A stretch of DNA of 64,000 nucleotides from an uncultured Brachyspira sp. (GTDB lineage Bacteria > Spirochaetota > Brachyspiria > Brachyspirales > Brachyspiraceae), in NCBI RefSeq assembly GCF_910588665.1, contig NZ_CAJUPR010000002.1, positions 4,031 to 68,030 on the forward strand, read 5' to 3'. Shown piece by piece: positions 53,278 to 62,881 of this stretch (the stretch's first letter is position 1; every line of letters begins with the position of its first letter). The notes under the pieces were generated by a model that was not told where the DNA came from, made no database searches, and saw only the letters and a list, made by a program, of their open reading frames with translations. The translations under genes and the position numbers were made by a program.

Positions 53278-53847
53278 ATGATTAAATTAAATAGGATTAT
53301 AGAAGAAATAAAAATAAAAAAATTATATTTTTCAGCATCACTATTAATATTTACGGCTGATATTGTTTCTAAATACTTTGTAGATAAATATCTGCAGGAT
53401 ATTATAGTAAAAAGAGTTATAGGAGATATATTAATATTTATATATACAAGAAATTACGGCGTATCATTCGGTTTTCTCAATAATGTTCATGGAGCTGTAG
53501 AGCATATAATACCCGAATTATTAAAAGTTATTGTATTTGCCGCTATGATTATAGTATTTTTTATAATGCTTTCCATAAATCCTAATAAGCAGAAATTATC
53601 TATGATAGGCTTTACTATGGTATTAGGGGGGGCTATGGGAAATTTGACGGACAGAATTATGAGAGGATATGTTACCGATTTTATCAGTATGGGATTTAAT
53701 GAAACTATAAGATTTCCTTACAATTATAATATAGCCGATGGTTCAATTACAATAGGAATATGTATTATAGCTTTAGGAGTATTTTTATTTAAAGAAGATT
53801 TTGATAAAAATAAAAATATTAAAACTGATGACAATACAGAAAAATAG
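53278..53847 (+). CDS. lspA: Lipoprotein signal peptidase (signal peptidase II)
   Basis: An inner-membrane aspartic protease that cleaves prolipoproteins after lipid modification. Four transmembrane helices are visible. The conserved boxes are TRNYGVSFGFL, GGAMGNLTDRIMRGYVTDFI with the first catalytic Asp, and YNYNIADGSITIG with the second. It serves the lipoproteins found in this window. Four bases separate it from the following pseudouridine synthase gene. Confidence 0.93.
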   Translation: MIKLNRIIEEIKIKKLYFSASLLIFTADIVSKYFVDKYLQDIIVKRVIGDILIFIYTRNYGVSFGFLNNVHGAVEHIIPELLKVIVFAAMIIVFFIMLSINPNKQKLSMIGFTMVLGGAMGNLTDRIMRGYVTDFISMGFNETIRFPYNYNIADGSITIGICIIALGVFLFKEDFDKNKNIKTDDNTEK

Positions 53848-53850
53848 AAT

Positions 53851-54843
53851 ATGAACTTAGAGTTTCAAAAAGATATTAAAAACGGCAGTTTCAATAATAA
53901 AGAAAATTATAATAATGAATCCGATATATTTTATAATAATAAAAAAATATCGTTTATAATAACGGAAGAAGATATTAATAAAAGATTGGATATTTTTATA
54001 AGCGAAAGGCTTAATATAACCAGAAGTCAGATAAAAAATTATTTAGATTCTATAATAGTTAATGGAGGGGTAAAAAAATTATCATATTCCCTAAAATTAA
54101 ATGATAATATAGAAATAAATTTATACAAAGAAAATTATAAAATAGATTCTGAAAATCCAATACCAGAGAATATACCTTTAAATATAGTTTATGAAGATAA
54201 GTATTTGCTTGTAGTAAATAAGCCTGCAGGTATGAGTGTGCATTGTTCTGCTTCAGAGATAAGCGGTACTTTAGTTAATGCTCTTCTTTATAATATAAAA
54301 GATTTCAGCTTTGCGGGAAATAAAAGCAGAGCTGGAATAATACATAGACTTGATAAAGATACTTCAGGACTAATAATTATAGGAAAGAATTCCAATATAG
54401 TATCAGGCATTCAGGAACAATTCAAAAACAGAACGGTTAAAAAGATATATCATGCAATTGCGGCAGGAGTTTTAAAAGATAATTATATGGAAATTAATAT
54501 GCCTATAGGAAGACATAAAATATACAGAAAGAAAATGACGGTAAGAGATGACGGAAAGGAAGCTGTTACATATATAAAAGTTTTAAAAAGATTTAAAAAT
54601 CATACGCTTATGGAAATTAATCTTAGAACTGGAAGAACGCATCAAATAAGAGTTCATTCATCATATAAGGGATTTCCAATAGCCGGAGATAAAGTATATT
54701 CTAAAAGTTTTAATAAATACTCTTCTCTTATGCTTGTTGCTAAAAAAATAAGTTTTATTCATCCTATAAGTAATGAAAAATTTGAGTTTGAAATTGATTA
54801 TCCCGATTATTTTCAAGAGTTTTTATACGGTAATGATATTTAA
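53851..54843 (+). CDS. RluD/RluA-family pseudouridine synthase
   Basis: An rRNA pseudouridine synthase with an N-terminal S4 domain (NKRLDIFISERLNITRSQIK, residues 43-85) and the RluA-type catalytic motif GIIHRLDKDTSGLIII with the catalytic Asp at about residue 172. LRTGRTHQIRVH and HSSYKGFPIAGDKVY follow. The N-terminal 40 residues are a variable Asn-rich extension. Cotranscribed with lspA. The S4 domain points to RluD (23S) rather than RluA, but the target is not proven. Confidence 0.92.
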   Translation: MNLEFQKDIKNGSFNNKENYNNESDIFYNNKKISFIITEEDINKRLDIFISERLNITRSQIKNYLDSIIVNGGVKKLSYSLKLNDNIEINLYKENYKIDSENPIPENIPLNIVYEDKYLLVVNKPAGMSVHCSASEISGTLVNALLYNIKDFSFAGNKSRAGIIHRLDKDTSGLIIIGKNSNIVSGIQEQFKNRTVKKIYHAIAAGVLKDNYMEINMPIGRHKIYRKKMTVRDDGKEAVTYIKVLKRFKNHTLMEINLRTGRTHQIRVHSSYKGFPIAGDKVYSKSFNKYSSLMLVAKKISFIHPISNEKFEFEIDYPDYFQEFLYGNDI

Positions 54844-54852
54844 AAATAATTA

Positions 54853-56226
54853 TTATATATTATTATATGCAGCTATATTTGATCCTTTTTTCCATTTATT
54901 TGAGTAATAATATATTAAACTGAAAGTCATACTGAAAAAATTACTTATAGCCATAGCAGTCCATATACCCCATAATTCCATTTTAGGGGATATAATATAA
55001 GCAAGCGGAACTCTTATTATTATATGTGCGCAAAAAGCAAAAAGCATAAGTATAAATGTTTTTCCAGCGCCGTTTATAACTCCGTTTGCAGAAAACATCA
55101 CGGCAAGCATTATTATTGAAGGCATAACCACATAAATATAACTCTTAGTATATTTTAAAACGCTCATATCATCTGTAAACATTCTTACTATAATCTCGGG
55201 AAACATCATAGAAAAAACAGCCATAAAAGCCGATATGCATACGGAAAGCTTCATACCTGCTTTATATATTTCTTTAACTCTTTCTATTTTTCCGGCACCT
55301 ATATTCTGAGCTGCCATAGTCGCAATACCTGCGGATAATGCCATAAGAGGAAGAAATGATAAAGAATCTACCCTCATAGATACGGCAACGGAAGCTGAAG
55401 CGGATTCTCCGTAAGTATTTATAAGTCTATTTAAAAAAAGCCAACTTACGGACACGATTAACTGCATAGCGGCAAATGGAATGCCTATTCTGAACATTAA
55501 TTTTGTTATTCTGAAATCAAATGTTAAATTAAAAGGATTAGCTCTTACAATACTGTCTTTCATTTTTAAATATATCATACTAACGGCAACAGAAATAAAC
55601 TGAGAGAAAGCCGTAGCATAAGCAGCGCCGTCAAGTCCCATAGAAGGAAAAGGTCCTATGCCCTTTATCATAAGCGGATCCAATATCAAATTTAAAATAG
55701 AAGATATTGCCAAAAATATTAAAGGTCTTACCGTATCTCCTATGCCTCTAAGAAGTGCAGAAACTAAAAAATAATAAAACATAAAAGGAAAACCTATCAT
55801 GCTTATTCTGAAATAACTGACGGAATATTCCATTATGCTGTCTGCCGTATTTAAAAATATCATTAAAGAAGGAGCAAATATATACCCTATTACAGATAAA
55901 GCTAAAGCTGTTATTAAACTTATAGTGGTGGCAACTTTAGATATATAAAATACAGAAGCTTTATCATCAGCTCCGAAATACTGACCTATCAGAATATTTG
56001 CTGCCACAGTTACTCCAGAAGCTATAGCCATAAGTATCAATATAATAGGAAAGCTTACAGCAATTGCCCCAAGTCCTTTAGGTCCTATCATCTGCCCTAT
56101 CCAAATAGTATCAACTATATTATATGCTATATTTAATAGGTTTCCCAATATCATCGGCACAACTAATTTAATAAGTCCTTTGCTTACATCTCCGTCAGTT
56201 AATTCCAACATCTTATTTTTTTCCAT
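54853..56226 (-). CDS. MATE-family multidrug/Na+ antiporter
   Basis: A 457-residue inner-membrane exporter with 12 hydrophobic helices and internal twofold repeat. MATE features: LVVPMILGNLLNIAYNIVDT with IWIGQMIGPKGLGA near the N-terminus, ILIGQYFGADD, LRGIGDTVRP and, in the second half, IPFAAMQLIVSVSWLFLNRL, NIGAGKIERVKEI. AGGTGC lies before the ATG. Substrate unknown. Converges with the pseudouridine synthase gene. Confidence 0.94.
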   Translation of the reverse strand: MEKNKMLELTDGDVSKGLIKLVVPMILGNLLNIAYNIVDTIWIGQMIGPKGLGAIAVSFPIILILMAIASGVTVAANILIGQYFGADDKASVFYISKVATTISLITALALSVIGYIFAPSLMIFLNTADSIMEYSVSYFRISMIGFPFMFYYFLVSALLRGIGDTVRPLIFLAISSILNLILDPLMIKGIGPFPSMGLDGAAYATAFSQFISVAVSMIYLKMKDSIVRANPFNLTFDFRITKLMFRIGIPFAAMQLIVSVSWLFLNRLINTYGESASASVAVSMRVDSLSFLPLMALSAGIATMAAQNIGAGKIERVKEIYKAGMKLSVCISAFMAVFSMMFPEIIVRMFTDDMSVLKYTKSYIYVVMPSIIMLAVMFSANGVINGAGKTFILMLFAFCAHIIIRVPLAYIISPKMELWGIWTAMAISNFFSMTFSLIYYYSNKWKKGSNIAAYNNI

Positions 56227-56399
56227 AATGCACCTAAATTATCCGCTTATTAATGTTTAGATTTTTTTTATTATTTTATAAATTAATAAAAAACTTCCGA
56301 TAATAAATTTCATAAAAATAAATTAAGTAAATTTAATATATAAAAATCTAGTTAGCTATGTTACAATACAATAAAATAAAGTCAATATATTTATTGTTA

Positions 56400-57440
56400 T
56401 TATAAAAAATTTTTTTTATTAACTCTTTTTGTTTTTTTCTTATAATCTTTAAAATCTCTCTTTTTGCTGTTATTTTTTTCATCTTTCTGAGTTTTAGTTT
56501 TGTATGTACTGTTTTTCTTTAAGGACAATCTTTTTTTCTTAGGCTTTGCTTTAGCCCATTTTGATTTATTATGTTTTTTCCCTTCTTCAATAATAATATT
56601 ATTATCCTCATAATTATTACTATCATTTGTTTTATCAATATCGCTGAAGCTGCCTATATCTGAAAATATGCTTTCTATATCTTTTAATTTTTTCTCTTTT
56701 TGTCTGAAAAAGAAGTCTATTTCTTTTTGAGTTAAATCTCTGATATGACCCGCTTCTAATGTTCCTGAAACCTCATCATATTTATTTACGCACCCTACAG
56801 ATATTCTCTCCAAATCTACAACTTTATATCCTAGATAATCAAATATCTTTCTTATTTCCCTATTTTTTCCTTCATTGATAGTCATACGGATTTTACTTTG
56901 TATTCTTCCTTTAGCTAAAATTTTAAACTTAAAAGGAGAATAAACAATATTTTTTATAGTTATTCCTTTACTGGTATTTAAGAGAGCCTCAGAATCTATT
57001 TTGCCGTTAATGGTAACATCATAAACTTTTAATATTTCGTATGAAGGGTGTGTAATTATATTTGCAAACTCTCCGTCATTTGTGATTATCATTATGCCTC
57101 TTGATTCCGAATCAAGTCTTCCTGCATAGAATAATCTTTCATTTATATTTTTAAAAAACTCCGTTATTATTCTTCTTCCTGGAAGATATTTAGTTGTGCT
57201 TACAACTCCAAGCGGCTTATATAATACCATATACCTTTTTGTCTGTCTTTTTATCAAATTTCTGTCAATAGAAACCGAATCTTCTTCTTTTACTTTATAG
57301 GCAGGATCCAATACAACCTGATTATTAACTCTTATTCTTCCAGACATTATAGCTTTTTCGCAGTTTCTTCTGCTTGCAAAACCAGATTCCAATATAACTT
57401 TTACAAGTCTTATAGCTTCCTCTTTTTGCTGTTTTTTCAT
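56400..57440 (-). CDS. RsuA/RluB/RluF-family pseudouridine synthase with basic tail
   Basis: An rRNA pseudouridine synthase of the RsuA group: S4 domain (VILESGFASRRNCEKAIMSG) near the N-terminus, then the catalytic motif YAGRLDSESRGIMIIT with the catalytic Asp, and NEGKNREIRKIFDYLGYKV. The last 110 residues are a disordered, Lys-rich extension (KKKRLSLKKNSTYKTK), probably binding rRNA. The frame starts at a TTG (57455); the ATG at 57440 has GGAG nine bases upstream. Confidence 0.9.
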   Translation of the reverse strand: MKKQQKEEAIRLVKVILESGFASRRNCEKAIMSGRIRVNNQVVLDPAYKVKEEDSVSIDRNLIKRQTKRYMVLYKPLGVVSTTKYLPGRRIITEFFKNINERLFYAGRLDSESRGIMIITNDGEFANIITHPSYEILKVYDVTINGKIDSEALLNTSKGITIKNIVYSPFKFKILAKGRIQSKIRMTINEGKNREIRKIFDYLGYKVVDLERISVGCVNKYDEVSGTLEAGHIRDLTQKEIDFFFRQKEKKLKDIESIFSDIGSFSDIDKTNDSNNYEDNNIIIEEGKKHNKSKWAKAKPKKKRLSLKKNSTYKTKTQKDEKNNSKKRDFKDYKKKTKRVNKKNFL

Positions 57441-57621
57441 AAATTTAATCTCCAATCAACATACCAATATATAAAAAGGTTTTTAATATAATATAACAGA
57501 TTTATAATATTTTCTCAATTAAATATATTAATTATAATTATATTAGTTTTAATTAAAAAAATCTAAGCTAATATTGATAAAATACGAAAATTATAAAAAA
57601 CCTTATGAAAAATAAATAACT

Positions 57622-58071
57622 ATGAAATTTAAAAAATTAATATTTACGGCATTTATACTGATGATTAATTTAAATATATACTCTCAGACTATAACTGAAA
57701 ACTCTCTTCCTTTAAGGGCAAAAAATTTTTTAAACTTAAATTTTCAAGGAAATAATATAGAAGAAGTATCTTTATATCAAAACGGCGGAGGATATAATGT
57801 AGGCATAAATTTCGGATACAATTTTATATTTTACAATACGGGACTTTGGAAAAAAATAACTGCTTCAAGCGATGAGGCTAAATCAAAAGGAATACCAAGA
57901 AGCTGCATTCATAAATCAATGGTTAATATTATAGATAATGAATATCCTTTTTCAAAAATAACAGATATAGAAAGGAGAGATAAGATATTTATTATTAAAT
58001 TAGATGATAAATACCTGCTTGAAATAAGCGGATACGGTATTATAATAAGCAGAAAAAATTTAGAACAGTAA
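57622..58071 (+). CDS. Secreted PepSY-like protein
   Basis: A 149-residue exported protein with a signal peptide at 1-21. The mature part fits the PepSY-like pattern (putative beta-lactamase-inhibitor-like, PF11396): LPLRAKNFLNLNFQGNNIEE, YNVGINFGYNFIFYNTGLWK and a second half-repeat (SMVNIIDNEYPFSKITDIER). Members are periplasmic proteins of unknown role. Stands 36 bases before the flavoprotein gene and might be cotranscribed. Confidence 0.75.
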   Translation: MKFKKLIFTAFILMINLNIYSQTITENSLPLRAKNFLNLNFQGNNIEEVSLYQNGGGYNVGINFGYNFIFYNTGLWKKITASSDEAKSKGIPRSCIHKSMVNIIDNEYPFSKITDIERRDKIFIIKLDDKYLLEISGYGIIISRKNLEQ

Positions 58072-58107
58072 AGAGAACAGCAATACTAAAATAAGGAGTT
58101 TTTAATT

Positions 58108-59447
58108 ATGAAAAAAATCATAATAATAGGCGGTGTTGCCGCAGGAATGAGCGCAGCGGCTAAAGCAAGAAGAATAGATAAAGAAGCTGTTATAACAGTT
58201 TATGAAAAAACAGATGCTGTATCTTGGGGTGCTTGCGGTATGCCTTATTATGTAGGCGGTTTTTATGAAAGCCCTAATACCATGATAGCCAGAAGCGCTG
58301 AGACTATCATTAAATCTGGAATAGATTTGAAAGTAAAACATGAAGTTTTGAAAATAGATTCTAAAAATAAAAAAGTATTAGTAAAAAATACAGCTGATAA
58401 TAAAGAATTTGAAGATAATTATGATTCTCTGCTTATAGCTACAGGGGCAAAATCAATAATACCTAATATACCGAATATCAATATAGGAAATGTATCAACT
58501 TTAAAAGAGTTTGATGATGCGCTTAATATGAGAGAGAAGATGAAAGATTCAAATATAAAAAATGTTGTGATATTAGGTGCGGGTTTTATAGCTATTGAGG
58601 CAGCTCATGCTTTAAAGCATATAGGAAAGAATGTTACAATAATACAGCGTTCCGACAGAGTATTCGGAAGCAAATTCGATAAAGATTTTTCTGATATTTT
58701 AATAGAGCATATAAAAGAAAATGTAAACCTGCATCTTAATGAAAAAATTATGTCATTGGAAGCTGATAATAATAATAATGTTAAAGCCGTGATTACGGAT
58801 AAAGGCAAATATGATGCCGATTATGTTGTTGTAGCTATAGGAGTTAAGCCTAACAGTGATTTAGCAAAAGATGCAGGAATTAAATTAATGGATAATGGCG
58901 CTATATTGGTTGATAGGGAAGGCAGGACAAGTATTGATTGTATATACGCTGCAGGAGACTGTGCAAGTATATATGATAAAGTATTAGACGAACAAACTTA
59001 TGCAGCACTTGCTACAGGAGCCAATAAATTAGGCAGAATGATTGCATCTAATTTAACAGGGGGACATGAAAAGTTTACAGGAAGTTTAACCAGTGCATGC
59101 ATACTTGCATTTGAGCTTGAGGCAGCAAGAACAGGAATAACAGAGGAAGAAGCAAAAAAAAGAAATATTAATTATAAAGCAGTTACTGTAAAAGATTTAG
59201 ATCATACGCATTATTATCCTGATTATCATGATTTGCATATAAGCTTGTATATTTAGCCGACAGCAGAAAGATAATAGGCGGGCAGATATTAGGAAAGAGA
59301 GGCGCCGTATTAAGAGCTGATGTTATAGCAGCCTGTATATATGCAGGACTTACCGTAGATGAACTAGGAATGCTTGATTTATGCTATGCTCCTCCTTTTG
59401 CAAGAACTTGGGATTCTTTGAATGTGGCTGGAAATGCAGCTAAGTAA
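58108..59447 (+). pseudogene. CoA-disulfide-reductase-like flavoprotein, frameshifted
   Basis: The first frame (58108-59256) encodes IIIIGGVAAGMSAAAKARR, SWGACGMPYYVGG with active-site Cys43, VVILGAGFIAIEAAHAL, and YAAGDCASI, the two FAD/NAD-binding motifs and redox cysteine of the CoA-disulfide reductase/NADH oxidase family. It stops after DYHDLHISLYI. The next frame supplies the missing dimerisation end: KLVYLADSRKIIGGQILG to DLCYAPPFARTWDSLNVAGN, ending at 59447. The shift equals loss of one base near 59232-59256. A 382-residue product would lack the dimer interface. Sequencing error is possible; otherwise a very recent pseudogene. Confidence 0.8.
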
Positions 59448-59451
59448 TAAT

Positions 59452-59517
59452 TGCGAGTCTAAGCCTTTAAGACTTGAATTAAATAAATTAAGTCAATGAC
59501 TCAGGCTCGCATTTTTT
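59452..59517 (+). terminator. Terminator-like hairpin with internal stem
   Basis: TGCGAG (59452-59457) pairs with CTCGCA (59506-59511), with a smaller GACTT/AAGTC stem inside, followed by TTTTTT. It lies just after the flavoprotein gene end at 59447, which supports that the downstream frame belonged to that gene. Confidence 0.7.
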
Positions 59518-59558
59518 AATATTTCTTATTTCTAGTATCTTTTATTACTTGTTTATTT

Positions 59559-59668
59559 GTTCTTTTTTATACAGATAAAAAGAACCAAAAAACTTTTTAC
59601 TTTTTTCAAAAAAAGCGGAGAAAGAAATAAAATAATAATAAACATTAATAAAAATGTTGTATAATAAA
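59559..59668 (+). repeat. Dispersed intergenic repeat, copy 2
   Basis: Matches the copy at about 50550-50660 with moderate divergence; the best-kept part is AATAATAATAAACATTAATA at about 59631-59650. A TATAAT at 59660-59665 at its end lies 40 bases before the FAD oxidoreductase start and could serve as its -10 box. Confidence 0.55.
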
Positions 59669-59704
59669 AGAAAATAAAATCTTATTAATTTTAAGGATTA
59701 AAAA

Positions 59705-60979
59705 ATGGAATCTTATGATGTTGTTGTTATAGGCGGAGGTCCTGCAGGTCTTGCCGCCGCTGTTTCCGCCAGAGAAAACGGCATATATAATTTACTTATA
59801 TTAGAAAGAGACAATATGCTTGGCGGAATACTGAATCAATGCATACATAACGGATTTGGTCTTCACAGATTCGGAGAGGAGCTTACAGGTCCTGAATATG
59901 CGTATAAATTTATAGAAAAAGCTGAAGAGTTAAATATAAACTGCAGGCTTAATACTATGGTTTTAAATATAGAACTTAACAGCGATAAAAGTAAAAAGAT
60001 TACTTATATTAATAAAGAAGAAGGCGTAGTTTTGATTAATGCAAAAGCCGTAATACTTGCTATGGGCTGCAGGGAACGTTCCAGAGGAGCTTTAAATATA
60101 CCTGGTTTCAGACCTGCGGGAATATTCTCTGCAGGAGCCGCTCAGCATTTAGTAAATATTGAAGGATATATGCCGGGCAAGGAAGTTGTTATACTCGGTT
60201 CTGGAGATATAGGGCTTATTATGGCTAGAAGAATGACTTTTGAAGGCGCCAAAGTTAAAGCTGTTGCAGAGATACTTCCATTTTCAGGAGGGCTTAAAAG
60301 AAATATAGTTCAGTGTTTGGACGATTTCAAAATACCTTTAAAGCTTAGTCATACGATTATTGATATAAAAGGCAGAGACAGGCTTGAAGGCGTTACAATA
60401 GCTGAAGTTGATGAGAATATGAAGCCTATTAAGGGTACCGAAGAATACTATTCATGCGATACTTTGCTTTTATCTGTAGGTCTTATACCTGAAAACGAGC
60501 TTTCAAAAGAGATTGGAGTTGAAATTAATCCCTTAACCTCAGGTGCTGTAGTTAATGAGGGGCTTGAAACTAATATTGAAGGTGTTTTTTCATGCGGAAA
60601 TGTTCTGCATGTGCATGATTTAGTTGATTTTGTATCTGAAGAAGCGGAAACTGCAGGAAAGAGCGCATCTCTTTATATTCTTAAAAATAAAAGAAGAAAT
60701 GATGCTGATTCTGTTTTATTAAAAGCCTCCAGCGGTGTCAGACATACTGTGCCTTCTATGATTAATACTGATAATGTAGATGATTATGTTACGGTAAGAT
60801 TTAGGGTGAGTAATGTATTTCATAATAAATTTCTTAATGTATATTTTGACGGAGAGAAACTTATACATAAAAAGCATTTAATATTTGCTCCCGGAGAGAT
60901 GGAGACTTTGAAGCTTGATAAAGCTATGCTTTCAAAAAAAGGCTTAAAAAATATAGAGTTTAAGATAGAGGATAATTGA
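59705..60979 (+). CDS. FAD-dependent oxidoreductase of the GlpA-associated group
   Basis: A 424-residue flavoprotein: FAD-binding VVVIGGGPAGLAAAVSARE (6-24), GGILNQCIHNGFGLHRFGEE, AVILAMGCRERSRGALNIPG, a second dinucleotide motif VVILGSGDIGLIMARR, and the FAD end motif FSCGNVLHVHDLVDFVSEEA. This protein type is usually encoded between glpA and a DUF1667 gene and takes part in glycerol-3-phosphate oxidation. The DUF1667 gene follows 98 bases later, but glpA is not upstream. AAGGA precedes the ATG. Confidence 0.87.
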   Translation: MESYDVVVIGGGPAGLAAAVSARENGIYNLLILERDNMLGGILNQCIHNGFGLHRFGEELTGPEYAYKFIEKAEELNINCRLNTMVLNIELNSDKSKKITYINKEEGVVLINAKAVILAMGCRERSRGALNIPGFRPAGIFSAGAAQHLVNIEGYMPGKEVVILGSGDIGLIMARRMTFEGAKVKAVAEILPFSGGLKRNIVQCLDDFKIPLKLSHTIIDIKGRDRLEGVTIAEVDENMKPIKGTEEYYSCDTLLLSVGLIPENELSKEIGVEINPLTSGAVVNEGLETNIEGVFSCGNVLHVHDLVDFVSEEAETAGKSASLYILKNKRRNDADSVLLKASSGVRHTVPSMINTDNVDDYVTVRFRVSNVFHNKFLNVYFDGEKLIHKKHLIFAPGEMETLKLDKAMLSKKGLKNIEFKIEDN

Positions 60980-61077
60980 TATATTCTATAATTAGAATAG
61001 GGTAAAAAATATTATATCTTATTAATTAAATATTATACTTTACAAAAATCAAAAATATATTAAGGAAGTAATTAATT

Positions 61078-61446
61078 ATGAAAAAAAAAGAATTAACTTG
61101 TATATGCTGTCCTATGGGCTGCGCTTTGACGGTTGAAATTGATAAAAATAAAATTTTGAATGTAAGCGGAAATACATGCAAAAGAGGAGAAACCTATGCA
61201 AGAGATGAGATTGTCCGTCCTGTAAGAATGGTTACTTCAATAGTAAAAGTAAGAAACGGAAAAATAAAAATGCTTCCAGTAAAAACCAAAAATCCTATTG
61301 ACAAATCAAGAATAGAAGAATGCTTAAAAGCTTTAAAAAATGTTGAAGTAAATGCCCCCGTTTATATAGGCGATATTGTGCTTTCAAATGTTGCAGGCTC
61401 AGATATAGTTGCTACTAGAAATGCTGAAGTATCAGAAACATTATAA
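61078..61446 (+). CDS. DUF1667 protein, partner of the FAD oxidoreductase
   Basis: A 122-residue protein with the DUF1667 cysteine pattern LTCICCPMGCALTVE (Cys8, 10, 11, 15) and NTCKRGETYARDE (Cys34), which probably holds an Fe-S cluster. It normally accompanies a GlpA-type dehydrogenase and the FAD oxidoreductase just upstream, passing electrons on. AAGGAAG lies before the ATG. Confidence 0.9.
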   Translation: MKKKELTCICCPMGCALTVEIDKNKILNVSGNTCKRGETYARDEIVRPVRMVTSIVKVRNGKIKMLPVKTKNPIDKSRIEECLKALKNVEVNAPVYIGDIVLSNVAGSDIVATRNAEVSETL

Positions 61447-61486
61447 AACTGTATTAATCGGTTTTTAATTACATAACTAATATATT

Positions 61487-61930
61487 ATGAGATATTTAGG
61501 TTTTTATTATATAGGACTGATACTCTTGCCGAATATTATTTATGCGGTATTAAAACCTAATATACATACTGAAAATAAATTGCTTAATATATTTGAAAAA
61601 GCAGGGCAAATTTTAATTATTATAAGCCTTCTTATTTCTGACGATTTTAATATAAATTATCGGTCAAATTATACTTTGCTTCTTATTTTAAGTTTTATAT
61701 TAATGTTAATGTATGAATGCTTTTGGATACGCTATTTTTTTAAAGGGCGAAAACTTGTTTATCTATACGGTTCATTTTTAGGCATTCCTTTGGCAGGGGC
61801 GGTACTTCCCATAGCTTCATTTTTTATTCTTGGAATATACTCAAAAAATATATGGCTTATTGTCTCCGATATGATTTTTGCAGTACCTCATATTAAAATA
61901 AGTATTATAAATAAAAGAGAACTTAAATAA
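61487..61930 (+). CDS. Four-helix membrane protein, unknown
   Basis: A 147-residue protein with about four hydrophobic helices (residues 3-20, 37-52, 63-80 and 95-115) and basic loops. I do not recognise the family. It follows the DUF1667 gene by 40 bases on the same strand. There is no ribosome-binding site at the ATG. Confidence 0.6.
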   Translation: MRYLGFYYIGLILLPNIIYAVLKPNIHTENKLLNIFEKAGQILIIISLLISDDFNINYRSNYTLLLILSFILMLMYECFWIRYFFKGRKLVYLYGSFLGIPLAGAVLPIASFFILGIYSKNIWLIVSDMIFAVPHIKISIINKRELK

Positions 61931-61977
61931 TAGTTAATAATATTATTTTTTTATTAAAGCATTGCTTAAATACTTAT

Positions 61978-62005
61978 TTGACAATTCTATATATTATTAT
62001 ATATT
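61978..62005 (+). promoter_or_regulatory. Candidate promoter giving leaderless mRNA for the DUF4241 gene
   Basis: A perfect TTGACA (61978-61983) and TATATT (62000-62005) with a 16-base spacer. The expected transcription start coincides with the ATG at 62012, and no ribosome-binding sequence is present. TATAAT at 62005-62010 is another -10 candidate, but with a 21-base spacer. Confidence 0.45.
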
Positions 62006-62011
62006 ATAATT

Positions 62012-62725
62012 ATGAATAAAGATTTCAAAGAACAATTTGATAAAGTCAAGTATCTTCTTGCTCCTAATTTTGATTTGGATAAGCCATTCAGAGACAGGAA
62101 GTTTAAGGATATAAAGCTTGATTTGCTTGATATAGGAGAAGTTAATTTATCAAGCGGAAAAATATTAGCCTGCGATCCTTTAGCATATTTATATGAAGAT
62201 AAAATATCTCCTTTTATTCAAACTGTAAAATGCGGCAAATATAAAGTTTCTCTTCTTATTATAGAAGATGAGAATAGAATTGCTATGATTAAAGTTTCTT
62301 TTTCGGATAATATACCTAAAATATACGAAATTGCTTTAACAGGCGGAGAAGATTTGTCTGAAATAGAAGAGGGCGATTTTTTCGGATATCCTGTTGATGC
62401 TGGTATGGGCTGCGTATGCGATTATGAAACCGCTGAAAAATATTTGGATTATGAAAATAAACTTATAAAAGAAATGGGCGGCAATTTTAATAATAGATAT
62501 GATGATCTGTTTGAAGATTTATTGGAGTCTAATGCCGAAAAAAATCCTAAATATCAGAGAAAATGCGGAGACTGGCTTAATTATAATATAGACGGAAGCG
62601 ATTTAAATATAGTGATGTTTACAAGCGGTTACGGAGACGGATATTATCCTTCATATTTTGCTTATGATGAAAATAATGAAATATGTGCTTTCTACACTTT
62701 ATTTATAGATTTGGAAGAGGAATAA
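62012..62725 (+). CDS. DUF4241 protein
   Basis: A 237-residue soluble protein matching DUF4241: VNLSSGKILACDPLAYLYED (signature 'sG.l.acDP'), FIQTVKCGKYKVSLLII, FFGYPVDAGMGCVCDYETAE and the closing FTSGYGDGYYPSYFAYDENN. The role of the family is unknown; some members occur near polymorphic toxin immunity genes, but no toxin is seen here. Confidence 0.85.
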   Translation: MNKDFKEQFDKVKYLLAPNFDLDKPFRDRKFKDIKLDLLDIGEVNLSSGKILACDPLAYLYEDKISPFIQTVKCGKYKVSLLIIEDENRIAMIKVSFSDNIPKIYEIALTGGEDLSEIEEGDFFGYPVDAGMGCVCDYETAEKYLDYENKLIKEMGGNFNNRYDDLFEDLLESNAEKNPKYQRKCGDWLNYNIDGSDLNIVMFTSGYGDGYYPSYFAYDENNEICAFYTLFIDLEEE

Positions 62726-62881
62726 TTTTATATATAAAACTGCATACATTCATCATTTTTATATAGAATTGATATTTTTTTAATTTTTTATATAAAGAAA
62801 TTTATAAATCATATTATTTTCAAATTACATGTATAAAGGCATAGAAAATATTTTATAGTATGCATCTTAAAAGAGGATTAT

